From assembly GCF_005503535.1 (NCBI RefSeq), contig NZ_SCNN01000001.1, forward strand, positions 1 to 64,000: a stretch of 64,000 bases of DNA. The letters are read 5' to 3'. Made by a program: the position numbers and the translations under genes. Positions 1 to 8,483 of this stretch are shown one piece after another. Numbering within the stretch: position 1 is the first letter of the stretch; each line of letters begins with the position of its first letter. Source of the DNA: Mesorhizobium comanense (GTDB taxonomy: Bacteria; Pseudomonadota; Alphaproteobacteria; Rhizobiales; Rhizobiaceae). The notes beneath the pieces were generated by a model. That model was not told the DNA's origin and ran no database searches. It saw only the letters and a program-made list of their open reading frames with translations.

Positions 1-46
1 CATAATGCGCACGGGTGATTTCAGTCCAGGCCATCGTGATCTCCAT
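1..46 (-). mobile_element. IS5-like transposase, N-terminal fragment cut by window start
   Basis: Reading the minus strand from 46 gives MEITMAWTEITRAHY before the window ends. The string MAWTEITRxxY is typical of the start of IS5-family transposases in alphaproteobacteria, usually followed by a GLRYASD-like segment that is outside the window. The start may be the ATG at 46 or the one at 34. The element probably continues rightwards to about 100, where the adjacent binding-protein frame loses similarity to its family. The family call rests on 15 residues and on memory of the family. Confidence 0.5.
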
Positions 47-89
47 CGAATCTCGCAAATCCGACGGAATCACAACCTGCTGAAATCAC

Positions 90-254
90 TCAACTCTTTT
101 TGGAACGGACACTAAGGCCGGTCTTGGCCTGGAAGGCCTTTGCCACGGGGCCGGCGAAATCCAGCGCGTCGTAAAGCACAAGGTCGGATGCAGAAGCAGG
201 CGTCGCAAGTGCGACAAAGCTTATTGACAATAATAATGCCGTACTGATTTTCAT
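90..254 (-). pseudogene. Truncated ABC solute-binding protein, interrupted by IS
   Basis: A 54-codon frame starts with a good Sec signal peptide (Lys at position 2, a hydrophobic core, then TPASAS near residue 22). It continues as DLVLYDALDFAGPVAKAF, which resembles the mature start of extracellular solute-binding proteins of the iron/2-aminoethylphosphonate type. After about residue 50 it runs into sequence that looks like an IS end and stops at 90-92. It lies directly downstream of the RpiR gene on the same strand, so the regulator and transporter were probably one unit before insertion. The rest of the gene, if it survives, is beyond the window. Confidence 0.6.
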
Positions 255-328
255 GACGTTCTCCGATATTTTTCAACGGGTATAATAAGACCCATTATAT
301 CATACCAATATGACTTGAATGTTTTATG

Positions 329-1252
329 TCATTTACGCCTATTTCCGGAAGTATTCTTCCTGACGCCGCGCTTTACCCATGCCTTGTCGATGGAGCCGCG
401 GAGCGTGCTCAATCGCTCCAGGCTGTCAAAGGCGGTGCCGCTGGATCGCTTCGCCAGCCCGATGATCATCGCCTCGATAAGGACGATCGTGCCGCCATGC
501 ATGGCCAGGTGATCGGCCTTGCCGCGCGGGACAGGCAAGGTCTCGGCCACCCTGCCTGAAACCAGAGGTCCCAGATTGTCGCTGATCAGCACGACGGGGA
601 CGTCGAGCTGCTCTGCCTGTTCCAGCACGATCTCAACCTCGCGGTAGAGGGGCGCATAGGCCATCATCAGCACCGCATCGCCCTTGCCGAGCCACAGCAG
701 GCGGTCGGCGAGCGCAATGCCGGATACCGACAAGGCGCTGGTCGGCAGGCCGATCCGGTTGAACTGCAGGCTGGCATAATCGGCTATCGCGCCCGACGGG
801 CCGATGCCGAAGACATGACGGCGACTGGCGCTGGCCAGGATGTCGACGCTGCGCTCGAACGCTGCCGCCATCTCCGGCCGCTTGAGCACGTCGAGCACGC
901 TCTCATGCAGGTCGATCACATGCCGCAAGGCGCCGGCGCTGCCCTCGCCGGTCTCTTCCAGGGTGCGCGCCAGCCGCCTGCCGGGAGACGGTGTACCGGT
1001 CAGGTCCGACAGCAGCATCTGGCGCAGCGCCGAAAGACTGTCGAAGCCGAGCGAACGTGCCGTGCGCACGACTGTCGCGTCGCTGGTGCCAGCCAATTGG
1101 GCGATCTCGGCGGCGGAACCCAGGAGCACGGATTGCTTCTGGTCGACGAAGAAACGCGCCATGCGTTGCTCGGCCGGCGGCAGGTTCTCGATCGCCGCCT
1201 GAACGCGGGCATCGACCGTCATCGTCCTGTCCTGCGAGGTATCGTCCGCCAT
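329..1252 (-). CDS. RpiR/MurR family transcriptional regulator
   Basis: A 307-residue protein with an N-terminal RpiR helix-turn-helix (roughly residues 10-80, including AEIAQLAGTSDATVVRTARS) and a C-terminal SIS sugar-phosphate-binding domain (about 115-260, with VFGIGPSGAIADY). Such proteins bind palindromic operators and sense phosphosugars or related metabolites. I start it at the ATG at 1252; the open frame extends upstream to 1300 but without a convincing ribosome site. It is divergent from an amino-acid ABC transporter and followed by the truncated binding-protein gene, so it could control either or both. The palindrome at 1273-1287 lies just upstream. Confidence 0.88.
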   Translation of the reverse strand: MADDTSQDRTMTVDARVQAAIENLPPAEQRMARFFVDQKQSVLLGSAAEIAQLAGTSDATVVRTARSLGFDSLSALRQMLLSDLTGTPSPGRRLARTLEETGEGSAGALRHVIDLHESVLDVLKRPEMAAAFERSVDILASASRRHVFGIGPSGAIADYASLQFNRIGLPTSALSVSGIALADRLLWLGKGDAVLMMAYAPLYREVEIVLEQAEQLDVPVVLISDNLGPLVSGRVAETLPVPRGKADHLAMHGGTIVLIEAMIIGLAKRSSGTAFDSLERLSTLRGSIDKAWVKRGVRKNTSGNRRK

Positions 1253-1272
1253 GGAGACTGGCCCGTTCGCTC

Positions 1273-1287
1273 TTGTAGTAATTACAA
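1273..1287. promoter_or_regulatory. Palindromic operator candidate (TTGTA-N5-TACAA)
   Basis: TTGTAGTAATTACAA has perfect 5-base arms and lies in the 218-base divergent region between the RpiR gene and the ABC transporter operon, 21 bases upstream of the RpiR start. A looser related element (TGTTACAAGG...GTGACAA) follows at about 1311-1328. Regulators of this family commonly bind AT-rich palindromes of this size. The link to this regulator is inferred from position only. Confidence 0.4.
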
Positions 1288-1470
1288 CCGAGACCAACAT
1301 CCGAAATGTCTGTTACAAGGATGTGACAATGGCGACCAAGGGAGGACGGCGTGGTTTTCACAAACAGTTGATGCGCGCGCGCTGCGGGCAACAGCCCTTG
1401 TAGGGGAATTGGGGCTGGGCTAAGCAATTGGCACCACATGCTTCAAGAACAGAAAATGGGAGGGAATACC

Positions 1471-2313
1471 GTGAAATCATCACGTTGGATGGCGCTCGCC
1501 GCGCTGGCGCTCACCTGTTCGACCCCGGCGATGGCCAAGGACTGGAAGACCGTCACCGTGGCGATGGAGGGCTCCTATGCCCCCTGGAACCAGACGGATG
1601 CCAGCGGCAAGATCGTCGGCTTCGAAGTCGACATATTGAATGACGTTTGCGGCCGCGCGAAGCTGGAATGCAACATCGTCGCGCAGGACTGGGACGGCGT
1701 TATCCCCGGCCTGACCGCGGGCAAGTTCGACATTGTCATGGACGGCATGTCGATCACCGAGGAGCGCCTGAAGACCATCGATTTCTCGATCCCCTATGCC
1801 TCGTCGCCGGTGGCCTTCCTTGCCGACAAGAACGGGCCGCTGGCGCAGCTCTCCAACAGCGGCAAGATGATCGATCTTTCCAAGGATGATGCCGAATCCA
1901 AGGCGGCGCTCGACACGTTGCGCAAGGAACTCACCGGCAAGAATGTCGGCCTGCAGGTTTCGACGACGGAAGCGACTTTCGCCGACAAGTATCTCAAGGA
2001 TGTCGCCAACGTTCATGAATACAAGACCACGGACGAGCATGACCTCGACCTGATGGCCGGCCGCCTCGACGTGGCTTTCGCCGACACCACCTACTTCCTC
2101 GGCACGCTGGCCAAGCCCGATGCCAAGGACCTCGAATTCGTCGGACCGCAATTCAAGGGCGGCCCGATCCTGGGGCCTGGTATCGGCGCTGCCTTCCGCA
2201 AGACCGACAAGGATCTGCAGGACATCTACAACAAGGCCCTCAAGGCCGCACTCGATGACGGCTCGGTATCGAAATACAGTATGCAGTGGTTCAAGATCGA
2301 CATTACCAAGTAA
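1471..2313 (+). CDS. Polar amino-acid/opine-type ABC transporter substrate-binding protein
   Basis: A 280-residue periplasmic protein of the SBP_bac_3 family. The signal peptide runs through ALALTCSTPAMA, and the mature part starts KDWKTVTVAMEGSYAPWN. Typical landmarks follow: GFEVDI, WDGVIPGLTAGKFDIVMDG and the C-terminal GIGAAFRKTD. The insertion before VGLQVST recalls the octopine/nopaline and Lys/Arg/Orn binding proteins. The GTG at 1471 is preferred because GGGAGG lies 6-12 bases upstream; an in-frame ATG at 1438 would give an unusually long signal peptide. It leads a four-gene transporter operon and is followed by a strong hairpin. The exact ligand cannot be read. Confidence 0.88.
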   Translation: MKSSRWMALAALALTCSTPAMAKDWKTVTVAMEGSYAPWNQTDASGKIVGFEVDILNDVCGRAKLECNIVAQDWDGVIPGLTAGKFDIVMDGMSITEERLKTIDFSIPYASSPVAFLADKNGPLAQLSNSGKMIDLSKDDAESKAALDTLRKELTGKNVGLQVSTTEATFADKYLKDVANVHEYKTTDEHDLDLMAGRLDVAFADTTYFLGTLAKPDAKDLEFVGPQFKGGPILGPGIGAAFRKTDKDLQDIYNKALKAALDDGSVSKYSMQWFKIDITK

Positions 2314-2319
2314 TGTCGC

Positions 2320-2347
2320 AAAGGGAGCAGCCAAGGCTGCTCCCTTT
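2320..2347 (+). terminator. Intercistronic hairpin after the binding-protein gene
   Basis: AAAGGGAGCAGCC and GGCTGCTCCCTTT form a 13-base perfect inverted repeat separated by AA, beginning 7 bases after the stop codon and followed by TCTG. It can act as a partial terminator or a 3' mRNA stabiliser, raising binding-protein output over the permeases. The operon evidently continues. Confidence 0.65.
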
Positions 2348-2397
2348 CTGCATTGAGGTGAAGCAGAAGCATATCTCGCGCCCGGAGGGAGACGTGC

Positions 2398-3144
2398 GTG
2401 GAGTTTTTCAGTAGTCTGCTGGAACAGATGTCGACGGCCTATGACCTGTTGGTCGCCGGCTGGGGCGTGCAATTGCTCTGGGGCATCGGGTGGACCCTGG
2501 CGGTGACCACGGTCTCGATGGTGATCGGCGCGGTGCTCGGATCGCTGGTGGCGGCGGCCAAGCTTTCGCATCTCGGCAGGTTGAGATTTCTCGGCGAAAG
2601 CTACACCACCGTCTTCCGCGGCGAGCCGGAACTTCTCATCATCTACCTTTTCTACTATGGCGGCACGCAGGTGCTGACCGGCGTGGCGCGTTCGACCGGA
2701 TCGATCGGGCCGACGGACATTGTGAACATGCCGAGTTTCCTGGGCGGCGTGCTCGCGGTCGGCATCATTTCGGGCGCGTATCAGGCAGAGGTTTTTCGCG
2801 GATCGTTCCTGGCGATCCATCGCGGCGAGCTGGAGGCGGCCCGCGCCTATGGCATGTCGGCATGGCTGCGTTTTCGCCTCGTGATCATGCCGCAGGTGCT
2901 GCGCCTGGCGGTGCCAGGGCTGGGCAATGTCTGGCAGCTGACGATCAAGGATTCGGCCTTGATCTCGGTCACCGGCGTCGCCGAGCTGATGCTGACGGCG
3001 AACAAGGCGGCGCGTTCAACACACCATTCGCTGCTTTTCTACACGGTCGCCGGCATCCTCTATCTGGTCATGACGTCGATCTCGACGCCGATCTTCGACA
3101 GGGCCGAACGCTACACCTCACGCAGCTTCCTGCGTCCGAAGTAA
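2398..3144 (+). CDS. Amino-acid ABC transporter permease (HisQ/OccQ-like)
   Basis: A 248-residue inner-membrane permease of the His/Glu/Gln/Arg/opine family with about five membrane segments. The ATPase-contact (EAA) loop is visible as ELEAARAYGMSAWLRFRLVIMP, near residues 141-162. It starts at GTG 2398, with GGAGGGA 8-14 bases upstream. It is followed after 3 bases by the second permease, so the two are translationally coupled and probably form the heterodimeric channel. The 85-base gap after the binding-protein gene holds the hairpin. Confidence 0.9.
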   Translation: MEFFSSLLEQMSTAYDLLVAGWGVQLLWGIGWTLAVTTVSMVIGAVLGSLVAAAKLSHLGRLRFLGESYTTVFRGEPELLIIYLFYYGGTQVLTGVARSTGSIGPTDIVNMPSFLGGVLAVGIISGAYQAEVFRGSFLAIHRGELEAARAYGMSAWLRFRLVIMPQVLRLAVPGLGNVWQLTIKDSALISVTGVAELMLTANKAARSTHHSLLFYTVAGILYLVMTSISTPIFDRAERYTSRSFLRPK

Positions 3145-3147
3145 GAG

Positions 3148-3885
3148 GTGGCGGTGGATTACGACTTCTACCTTTCGACAATGTGGAGCGTGCTGAAGGC
3201 ACTGCCGCTGACGCTCGAGATATGGTTCTTCGGCATTGCCTTCGGCCTGGTCATTGCCACCGGCCTGACCTGGCTGCGCGCCTCCGGCTACAAATCGGGC
3301 GAATACTTCACCCGCGCCTATGTCTTCGTCTTCCGCGGATCGCCGCTGCTGGTGCAGCTCTATCTGATCTATTTCGGGCTCTCGCAATTCGATTTCGTGC
3401 GGCACAGCCCGATCCTGTGGCCGATCCTGCGCGATCCCATGTATTGCACAATCGTCGCCATGGCCTTGAACACCGCCGCCTATGAAAGCGAGATTTTCCG
3501 GGGCGCGCTCAAGGCCGTGCCGGTTGGCCAGATCGAGGCGGCAAAGGCTTTCGGCATGTCGGCGTTTACCCGCTTCCGCATTGTCACGCTGCCGATCGCC
3601 TTGCGGCTGGCGCTGCCGGCCTATTCGACCGAGATCATCCTGATGACGAAGGCAACGGCGCTCGCCTCGGTGGTCACGATCATGGAGATGATGGGAACGG
3701 CGCAGAAGATCCAGCACGACACGTTCCGGCCTATCGAGGTGCTGACCTGCGCCGGCGTGATCTACCTGCTGCTCAACCTGTCGATCGCAAGGCTGTTTGC
3801 CTGGGTCGAATATCTGCTCTCGCCGCACCTGCGGCCCGCCCCAGACCAGTCCCAGCGCATCAAGCCCGTCCCGGAGGTGTTGTGA
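3148..3885 (+). CDS. Amino-acid ABC transporter permease (HisM/OccM-like)
   Basis: A 245-residue partner permease of the same family. The EAA loop reads IEAAKAFGMSAFTRFRIVTLP, near residues 130-150, and membrane segments lie on both sides. The start is GTG at 3148 or GTG at 3154; RNA-level evidence would be needed to choose. The stop codon overlaps the ATG of the ATPase gene (TGATG at 3883-3887). Together with the preceding gene it makes the membrane channel of a polar amino-acid importer. Confidence 0.9.
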   Translation: MAVDYDFYLSTMWSVLKALPLTLEIWFFGIAFGLVIATGLTWLRASGYKSGEYFTRAYVFVFRGSPLLVQLYLIYFGLSQFDFVRHSPILWPILRDPMYCTIVAMALNTAAYESEIFRGALKAVPVGQIEAAKAFGMSAFTRFRIVTLPIALRLALPAYSTEIILMTKATALASVVTIMEMMGTAQKIQHDTFRPIEVLTCAGVIYLLLNLSIARLFAWVEYLLSPHLRPAPDQSQRIKPVPEVL

Positions 3886-4700
3886 TGTCGGCAAGTCTTG
3901 CCGCTGCCGCGAATGTGGAGCCGTCTCCCGAAGCGACCCCGGCCATCTCCGTCAAGGAGATGCGCAAGTGTTTCGGCGACCACGAGGTGCTCAAGGGCAT
4001 CTCGCTCGAGGCTCACAAGGGCGATGTCATCTCGATCCTGGGCTCCTCGGGGTCCGGAAAGAGCACATTGCTGCGCTGTATCAATCTCCTGGAGACGCCC
4101 GACTCCGGTGAGGTGCGGGTGGGCGGCGAACTCATTCGCATGAAGCCGGGCCAGGGCGGTCATCAAACGCCGGCGGACATCCGCCAGGTCGAACGGATAC
4201 GCGCCGATCTCGCCATGGTGTTCCAGAGCTTCAATCTCTGGTCGCACATGACGGTGCTGGAGAATCTCGTCGCCGCGCCGGTGCACGTGCTGAAGCGCCC
4301 CCGCGCCGAGTGCCTGGAACAGGCGGAAGCCTTGCTGAAGCGCGTCGGCATCTGGGAACGCCGCAACTATTATCCGCCTCACATGTCTGGCGGCCAGCAG
4401 CAGCGCGCCGCCATAGCGCGTGCGCTGGCGATGAACCCCAAGGTGATGCTGTTCGACGAGCCGACATCCGCGCTTGATCCTGAACTGGTCGGCGAGGTGC
4501 TGCGGGTCATGCGCTCGCTCGCCGAGGAAGGGCGAACAATGCTGGTGGTGACCCATGAAATGGGGTTTGCCCGCGACGTGTCGAGCAAGGTGATGTTCCT
4601 TCACAAGGGCGAGGTGGATTCGCTGGGCGAACCAAAGGAAATGTTCGCCAGGCCGCCCACGCAGCAGTTCAAGCAGTTCATCACCAACTTCAACAAGTGA
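3885..4700 (+). CDS. Amino-acid ABC transporter ATP-binding protein (HisP/OccP-like)
   Basis: A 271-residue ABC ATPase. Walker A is GSSGSGKST, the signature is MSGGQQQR, and Walker B is VMLFDEPTSALD, followed by the H-loop VVTHEMGFA. A 25-residue extension precedes the first beta strand. The ATG at 3885 is chosen because GGAGG precedes it by about 8 bases and it overlaps the stop of the permease gene. It completes the importer whose other parts lie upstream. No hairpin follows; only 37 bases separate it from the convergent phnN. Confidence 0.92.
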   Translation: MSASLAAAANVEPSPEATPAISVKEMRKCFGDHEVLKGISLEAHKGDVISILGSSGSGKSTLLRCINLLETPDSGEVRVGGELIRMKPGQGGHQTPADIRQVERIRADLAMVFQSFNLWSHMTVLENLVAAPVHVLKRPRAECLEQAEALLKRVGIWERRNYYPPHMSGGQQQRAAIARALAMNPKVMLFDEPTSALDPELVGEVLRVMRSLAEEGRTMLVVTHEMGFARDVSSKVMFLHKGEVDSLGEPKEMFARPPTQQFKQFITNFNK

Positions 4701-4737
4701 TGCGGCGGCGTCCGTGAATCCGGCGCGGTAGGCGCTA

Positions 4738-5367
4738 CTAGATCAGCCCCGACATGTCGGAGAAGGCCATGGCCTTGCGCAACAGTTCGGCGAAACGCTC
4801 GCCGGCGGCCTCGCGCGGTCCGCTGTTGTCGATCGAGGTGACGCCGGGACCGGACAAGGTGACGTTGGCGCTGCGCGCCAGCCGCGCCAGCACTTCGCCG
4901 CGCGATTCGCGGCCGCGCGTCGCCAGCCTTTCGGCCAGCACCTCGGGCGAAGCGGTGATCTCGACGATCGCCAGATTGGCATAGCGCTCGCGCAAGGTCG
5001 GGATGATCGCGCGCGAGACGTTGGCCACCGCGACATGGCCATTGGAGACGGACCAGTCGACATCGGCGGGCAGGCCATAGCGCAGGCCATGCGCTTCCCA
5101 GGAAACCGCGAAGGCGCCGTCGGCCTCGGCCTCGGTGAAGGCGGCATCGGCCAGCGTATCGTGATCCTCGCTCGCCGCGTCGCTCGGCCGCGTGATGACG
5201 CGGCGCACGAACTCCAGCCGGCTCTCCTCGGCGAAAAGCGCCTTGGCGTAGCCGATCACCGTATCCTTGCCCGCGCCGCTTGGACCGACGACGGCGACAA
5301 AGACGCCGTGGCGGATCGGAAACGTCTCGGCCGACAGTTCGCGCTCGATCAAGGCCGACACCATCAT
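4738..5367 (-). CDS. phnN: Ribose 1,5-bisphosphate phosphokinase PhnN
   Basis: A 209-residue guanylate-kinase-like P-loop protein with Walker A GPSGAGKDT at residues 28-36 and RRVITRP in the nucleotide/acceptor region. PhnN phosphorylates ribose 1,5-bisphosphate to PRPP at the end of C-P lyase phosphonate breakdown. Its start overlaps the end of phnM by 4 bases (ATGA), so the two are translationally coupled. The C-P lyase core genes (phnGHIJKL) are not in the window, so the enzyme either serves a core encoded elsewhere or acts as a PRPP salvage enzyme. Confidence 0.9.
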   Translation of the reverse strand: MMVSALIERELSAETFPIRHGVFVAVVGPSGAGKDTVIGYAKALFAEESRLEFVRRVITRPSDAASEDHDTLADAAFTEAEADGAFAVSWEAHGLRYGLPADVDWSVSNGHVAVANVSRAIIPTLRERYANLAIVEITASPEVLAERLATRGRESRGEVLARLARSANVTLSGPGVTSIDNSGPREAAGERFAELLRKAMAFSDMSGLI

Positions 5368-6503
5368 GCGACCCGCGATCCCTGCCGCCAGACGGTGCGC
5401 ACCACCGGCACATGGTCGTCGACGCGCACGCGCACCAGATCCGCGCGGCGGCCCTGCTCGATGACGCCACGGTCGTTGAGGCCGACGGCCTGGGCCGGGT
5501 TCTTCGAAACCATGGCAACCGCCTGAGGCAGCGAAATGCCCTCGACCATGTCGCCGAGGAAGAAGGCCGACTGGATCAGGCTGAAGGGAATGTAGTCGGA
5601 CGACAAGATGTCGAGCAGGCCGTCGCTGGCCAGCCGGCGTGCCGAGACATTGCCCGAATGCGAGGCGCCGCGCATGACATTCGGGGCGCCCATCAGCACG
5701 CCGAGCCCGGCGGCCCTGGAGGCGCGCGCCGCTTCCTCCGTGGTCGGGAATTCGGCGACCCGAACGCCTTGCTCGATCGCCTCCTCGACATGGGCCGAAG
5801 TGGCGTCGTCATGGCTGGCGAGAACGATGCCGCGCTCCTGGCAGGCGGCGGCGATGAAGACGCGGTTCGGTCCGGAATTGCGGGCCGATTCCCCCATCCG
5901 CTTCTCGCAGAATTTCCTGAAATCCTGATCCGACAGCTTCAGCTTGCGCTGGTAGTAGTAGGCATAGGTTTCCAGATTGACGAACTGGCGCTGGCCGGGC
6001 GCGTGGTCCATCAGCGATGCCAGCCTCACCCTGTCGTCGGTCTCGAAATTGGCGAAGGCCTTCAGGCAATCCGGCGCCGAGACCTCGCAGCGCAGGTGGA
6101 TGAAATGGTCCGCCCGCAGCCGCTCCTGCTCGACGCTGTCCTCGATCGCGTCGGCAAGCTTGCGGATATCGTCCGAAGTGAGGTCGGCGTCCTCGTCCAT
6201 GCCGACGCGCAGCGCATCGAGCACGGTGGTGATGCCGGCGGTCGCCACCTGCGCGTCATGCGCGAGCACGGCGGCGATCGGGTTCCAGCGCACTTTCGGC
6301 CGCGGCGCATAGTGGCCTTCGAGGTGGTCGGTGTGCAGTTCGACCAGGCCGGGAATGATGTAGTCGCCACCCATGTCCTCGCCGCTTCGGACGCCGCCGG
6401 CGTCGATCCCCGCGATAAGGCCATCACGCAGCACCAGCGACCCTTCGACGATCTCGTCGGCAAGCACGATGCGGGCGTTGGAAAGAACGGTTTCGGCAGT
6501 CAT
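5364..6503 (-). CDS. phnM: Alpha-D-ribose 1-methylphosphonate 5-triphosphate diphosphatase PhnM
   Basis: A 379-residue amidohydrolase-superfamily protein. The metal motif HTDHLEGH lies at residues 57-64, preceded by the amidohydrolase opening PGLVELH, and a second histidine-rich segment (LASHDDATSAHVEEA) lies near the C-terminal third. PhnM releases pyrophosphate from ribose methylphosphonate triphosphate. The ATG at 6503 matches the usual family length of about 378 residues; the frame is open to 6638 but the extra residues are not family-like. It lies between the DUF1045 gene and phnN in a three-gene minus-strand group. Confidence 0.92.
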   Translation of the reverse strand: MTAETVLSNARIVLADEIVEGSLVLRDGLIAGIDAGGVRSGEDMGGDYIIPGLVELHTDHLEGHYAPRPKVRWNPIAAVLAHDAQVATAGITTVLDALRVGMDEDADLTSDDIRKLADAIEDSVEQERLRADHFIHLRCEVSAPDCLKAFANFETDDRVRLASLMDHAPGQRQFVNLETYAYYYQRKLKLSDQDFRKFCEKRMGESARNSGPNRVFIAAACQERGIVLASHDDATSAHVEEAIEQGVRVAEFPTTEEAARASRAAGLGVLMGAPNVMRGASHSGNVSARRLASDGLLDILSSDYIPFSLIQSAFFLGDMVEGISLPQAVAMVSKNPAQAVGLNDRGVIEQGRRADLVRVRVDDHVPVVRTVWRQGSRVA

Positions 6504-6555
6504 CTCGGCAGTCCTTGGTCGTTGCAGGCAGCCTTGCCGCCTCGGGCAGGCTTTT

Positions 6556-7263
6556 TCAGGCGATCTTGCGGGCGGGGCGGCGTCCCAGCGCATGCTGGGA
6601 AAGCACCATGAAAGGCGCGCCGGGTTCGGGCTCGACAAACAGCGTCAGCGCATCCACCAGAACCGGCTGCTGGAGCACTTCGGCAAACAGGCTGTCGATC
6701 GCTGCACGCAGGCGCGGCGCTTCCTGCGGCCCCGCCCGGCCCGACAGCGTCATGTGGAAGCGGAAGGTCTCGAAGACGTAGGGATAGCCCCATTGGCACA
6801 GGTTCCGGAACGCGGCCGGCTTCAGCGAGTCCGGGCTGCGCCGTTCGATCTCGGCCTCGGTCAGCGGCGCGCGAAAGCCGTCGAAATCGCGCACGACGTC
6901 ATCGGCGAAGCGGTTGAGCGGCGGCAGCGGCCCTTCCGGCACCAGTGCGAAGAAGCCGTCGATCTGGCTGACGACCAGCCGCGGGATCGTCACCACCGGG
7001 GTCGCCTCGGCAAAATGGTCGAGCGCGCCGCGCAGCGACGCCTCGGTCTCGTTGGCAGCCAGACGGAACGGCGCCTTCAGTGTCGCGTGGAAGCCATAGC
7101 GGCGCGCCGAGGCCGTGTGGAACGCCACTTCCGCCGCCGACAGATCCCCAACCGCCTCGACCGGCCTGGTCGCGGCGCCGAAGGGATCACGGCCCAGCCA
7201 GTTGGCGGCGATCCGCGCCAGCGGTTCGTCCTGCCGGGGGGTGAAATAGATGGCATAACGCAT
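6556..7263 (-). CDS. DUF1045 phosphonate-operon protein, 2H phosphoesterase-like
   Basis: A 235-residue protein with two HxT motifs typical of the 2H phosphoesterase superfamily: FHATLKAPF (His about 59) and FHMTLSG (about 165-170). Proteins of this family recur in phn operons, where they may process cyclic phosphate intermediates such as ribose 1,2-cyclic phosphate; that role is an inference. The gene is 52 bases upstream of phnM on the same strand. The start MRYAIYFTP is normal for the family. Confidence 0.85.
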   Translation of the reverse strand: MRYAIYFTPRQDEPLARIAANWLGRDPFGAATRPVEAVGDLSAAEVAFHTASARRYGFHATLKAPFRLAANETEASLRGALDHFAEATPVVTIPRLVVSQIDGFFALVPEGPLPPLNRFADDVVRDFDGFRAPLTEAEIERRSPDSLKPAAFRNLCQWGYPYVFETFRFHMTLSGRAGPQEAPRLRAAIDSLFAEVLQQPVLVDALTLFVEPEPGAPFMVLSQHALGRRPARKIA

Positions 7264-7415
7264 GGGAAGTCCTCGTCAGTCCCGCTGCCATAGGTGATTT
7301 CCATGACGGATTGACGAAGCTTTGAAGGGTTTTCGAAGGCAAATCGACCCAGCAACTCCTTAGCCGACGATTTTTTCCAACTGGACCAACAAGTTCGCGC
7401 GCAAGCGCCGAAGGG

Positions 7416-8228
7416 TCAGGCCTTCATCAACCATTCGTGCTCGGCCGCGTTGTGGAATTTCCAGGTCCGCTTCGGACCGGCCATCACGTTCAGATAGTAA
7501 AGATCATAGCCGTGGCACGCGGCGCAGGGGTGGTAGCCTTTCGGCACCAGCACGACATCGCCGTCCTCGATCGCCATTGCCTCGTCGAGTTCGCGCACAC
7601 CGCTCCTGTCGGCGTCCGTGTAGACGCGCTGGAAGGCGAAGCCCTGCGGCGGATTGAGGCGGTGATAATAGGTCTCCTCGAGATAGGATTCGGCGGGCAG
7701 ATTGTCCTGGTCGTGCTTGTGCGGCGGATAACTCGACGTGTGGCCGCCGGGCGTGATGACCTCGACCACCAACAGCGAATCCGCCGGCTTGCCTTCCGGC
7801 AGGATGTTGGTGACGTAGCGCGTGTTGGTGCCCTTGCCGCGCACTTCCTGGCCGAGATCGTCCGGCCCGATCACCCGGACTGGCAGACCGCCGCTTGAGC
7901 CCGGCGCCGAGCAGACCGCGAGTTCGAGGTCCGTGGTTGCCGTCACCGCCCATTCGGACCCCTGGGGTACATAGACCGACCAGGGCTTACCCTCGAAGGG
8001 CGACATGCGCTCGCCGAGCAGGCCGAGATCCGTGCCGCCGGCGTTGGCCGTACCCTTGCCGGTGACGAACACCAGGCAAACCTCGCGATCCCCCGTCTTG
8101 CCCGAAGCGCTTTCGCCGGGCCTGAGCCGGTGCAGGTCGAAACCGACATAGGTCCAGCCGGCACTTTGCGGCGTCACATGGGCAACGCGGCCATGGCTCT
8201 TGTCGGCCTTCACCAGTAGCTTCGACAT
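7416..8228 (-). CDS. iolB: 5-deoxy-glucuronate isomerase IolB
   Basis: A 270-residue cupin enzyme converting 5-deoxy-D-glucuronate to 2-deoxy-5-keto-D-gluconate, the fourth step of myo-inositol catabolism. Metal-ligand segments are visible: the HTSSYPPHKHD region, with YLEETYYHR following it, and the late YHPCAACHGYDLYYLNVMAGP. It is the last gene of the iol set here, 255 bases beyond the small membrane-protein gene, with a palindromic repeat in the gap. It could be transcribed from iolC or from a promoter in that gap. Confidence 0.95.
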   Translation of the reverse strand: MSKLLVKADKSHGRVAHVTPQSAGWTYVGFDLHRLRPGESASGKTGDREVCLVFVTGKGTANAGGTDLGLLGERMSPFEGKPWSVYVPQGSEWAVTATTDLELAVCSAPGSSGGLPVRVIGPDDLGQEVRGKGTNTRYVTNILPEGKPADSLLVVEVITPGGHTSSYPPHKHDQDNLPAESYLEETYYHRLNPPQGFAFQRVYTDADRSGVRELDEAMAIEDGDVVLVPKGYHPCAACHGYDLYYLNVMAGPKRTWKFHNAAEHEWLMKA

Positions 8229-8287
8229 ATCTGTCTCCCTACACTTCGATTTTCAGGCCTGCTTTGCAGCCAAGGCCCGCTCACCTT

Positions 8288-8460
8288 CGTCATCCTAGGG
8301 CGAAGCTCCGTCGCGGAGACCCTAGCATCCATTCCGTTCCCTCGACCGAATAGCGCAGCGGAGGAGAATTCTGCACTGTCACACCGCCTTCAACGTCGCG
8401 GCATGGATCCTAGGGTCTGCGCTGCGTTGCTGCGCTCCTTGCTCCGCCCCAGGATGACGA
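8288..8460. repeat. Intergenic palindromic repeat (GTCATCCTAGGG ... CCAGGATGAC)
   Basis: The 255-base gap between iolB and the small membrane-protein gene is mostly a noncoding block bounded by CGTCATCCTAGGG and CCAGGATGACGA. Inside are further matching pieces such as GACCCTAGCATCC against GGATCCTAGGGTC. The ends are inverted relative to each other. It resembles the dispersed REP/RIME-like elements of rhizobial genomes. No open frame in it looks real. Confidence 0.6.
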
Positions 8461-8483
8461 AGCGAGGGGCGTTTCGGACCGCG

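Noticed and set aside
5280..6611. A 443-codon plus-strand frame opposite phnM.
   Set aside because: Mirror frame of a certain gene with low-complexity composition and no motif.
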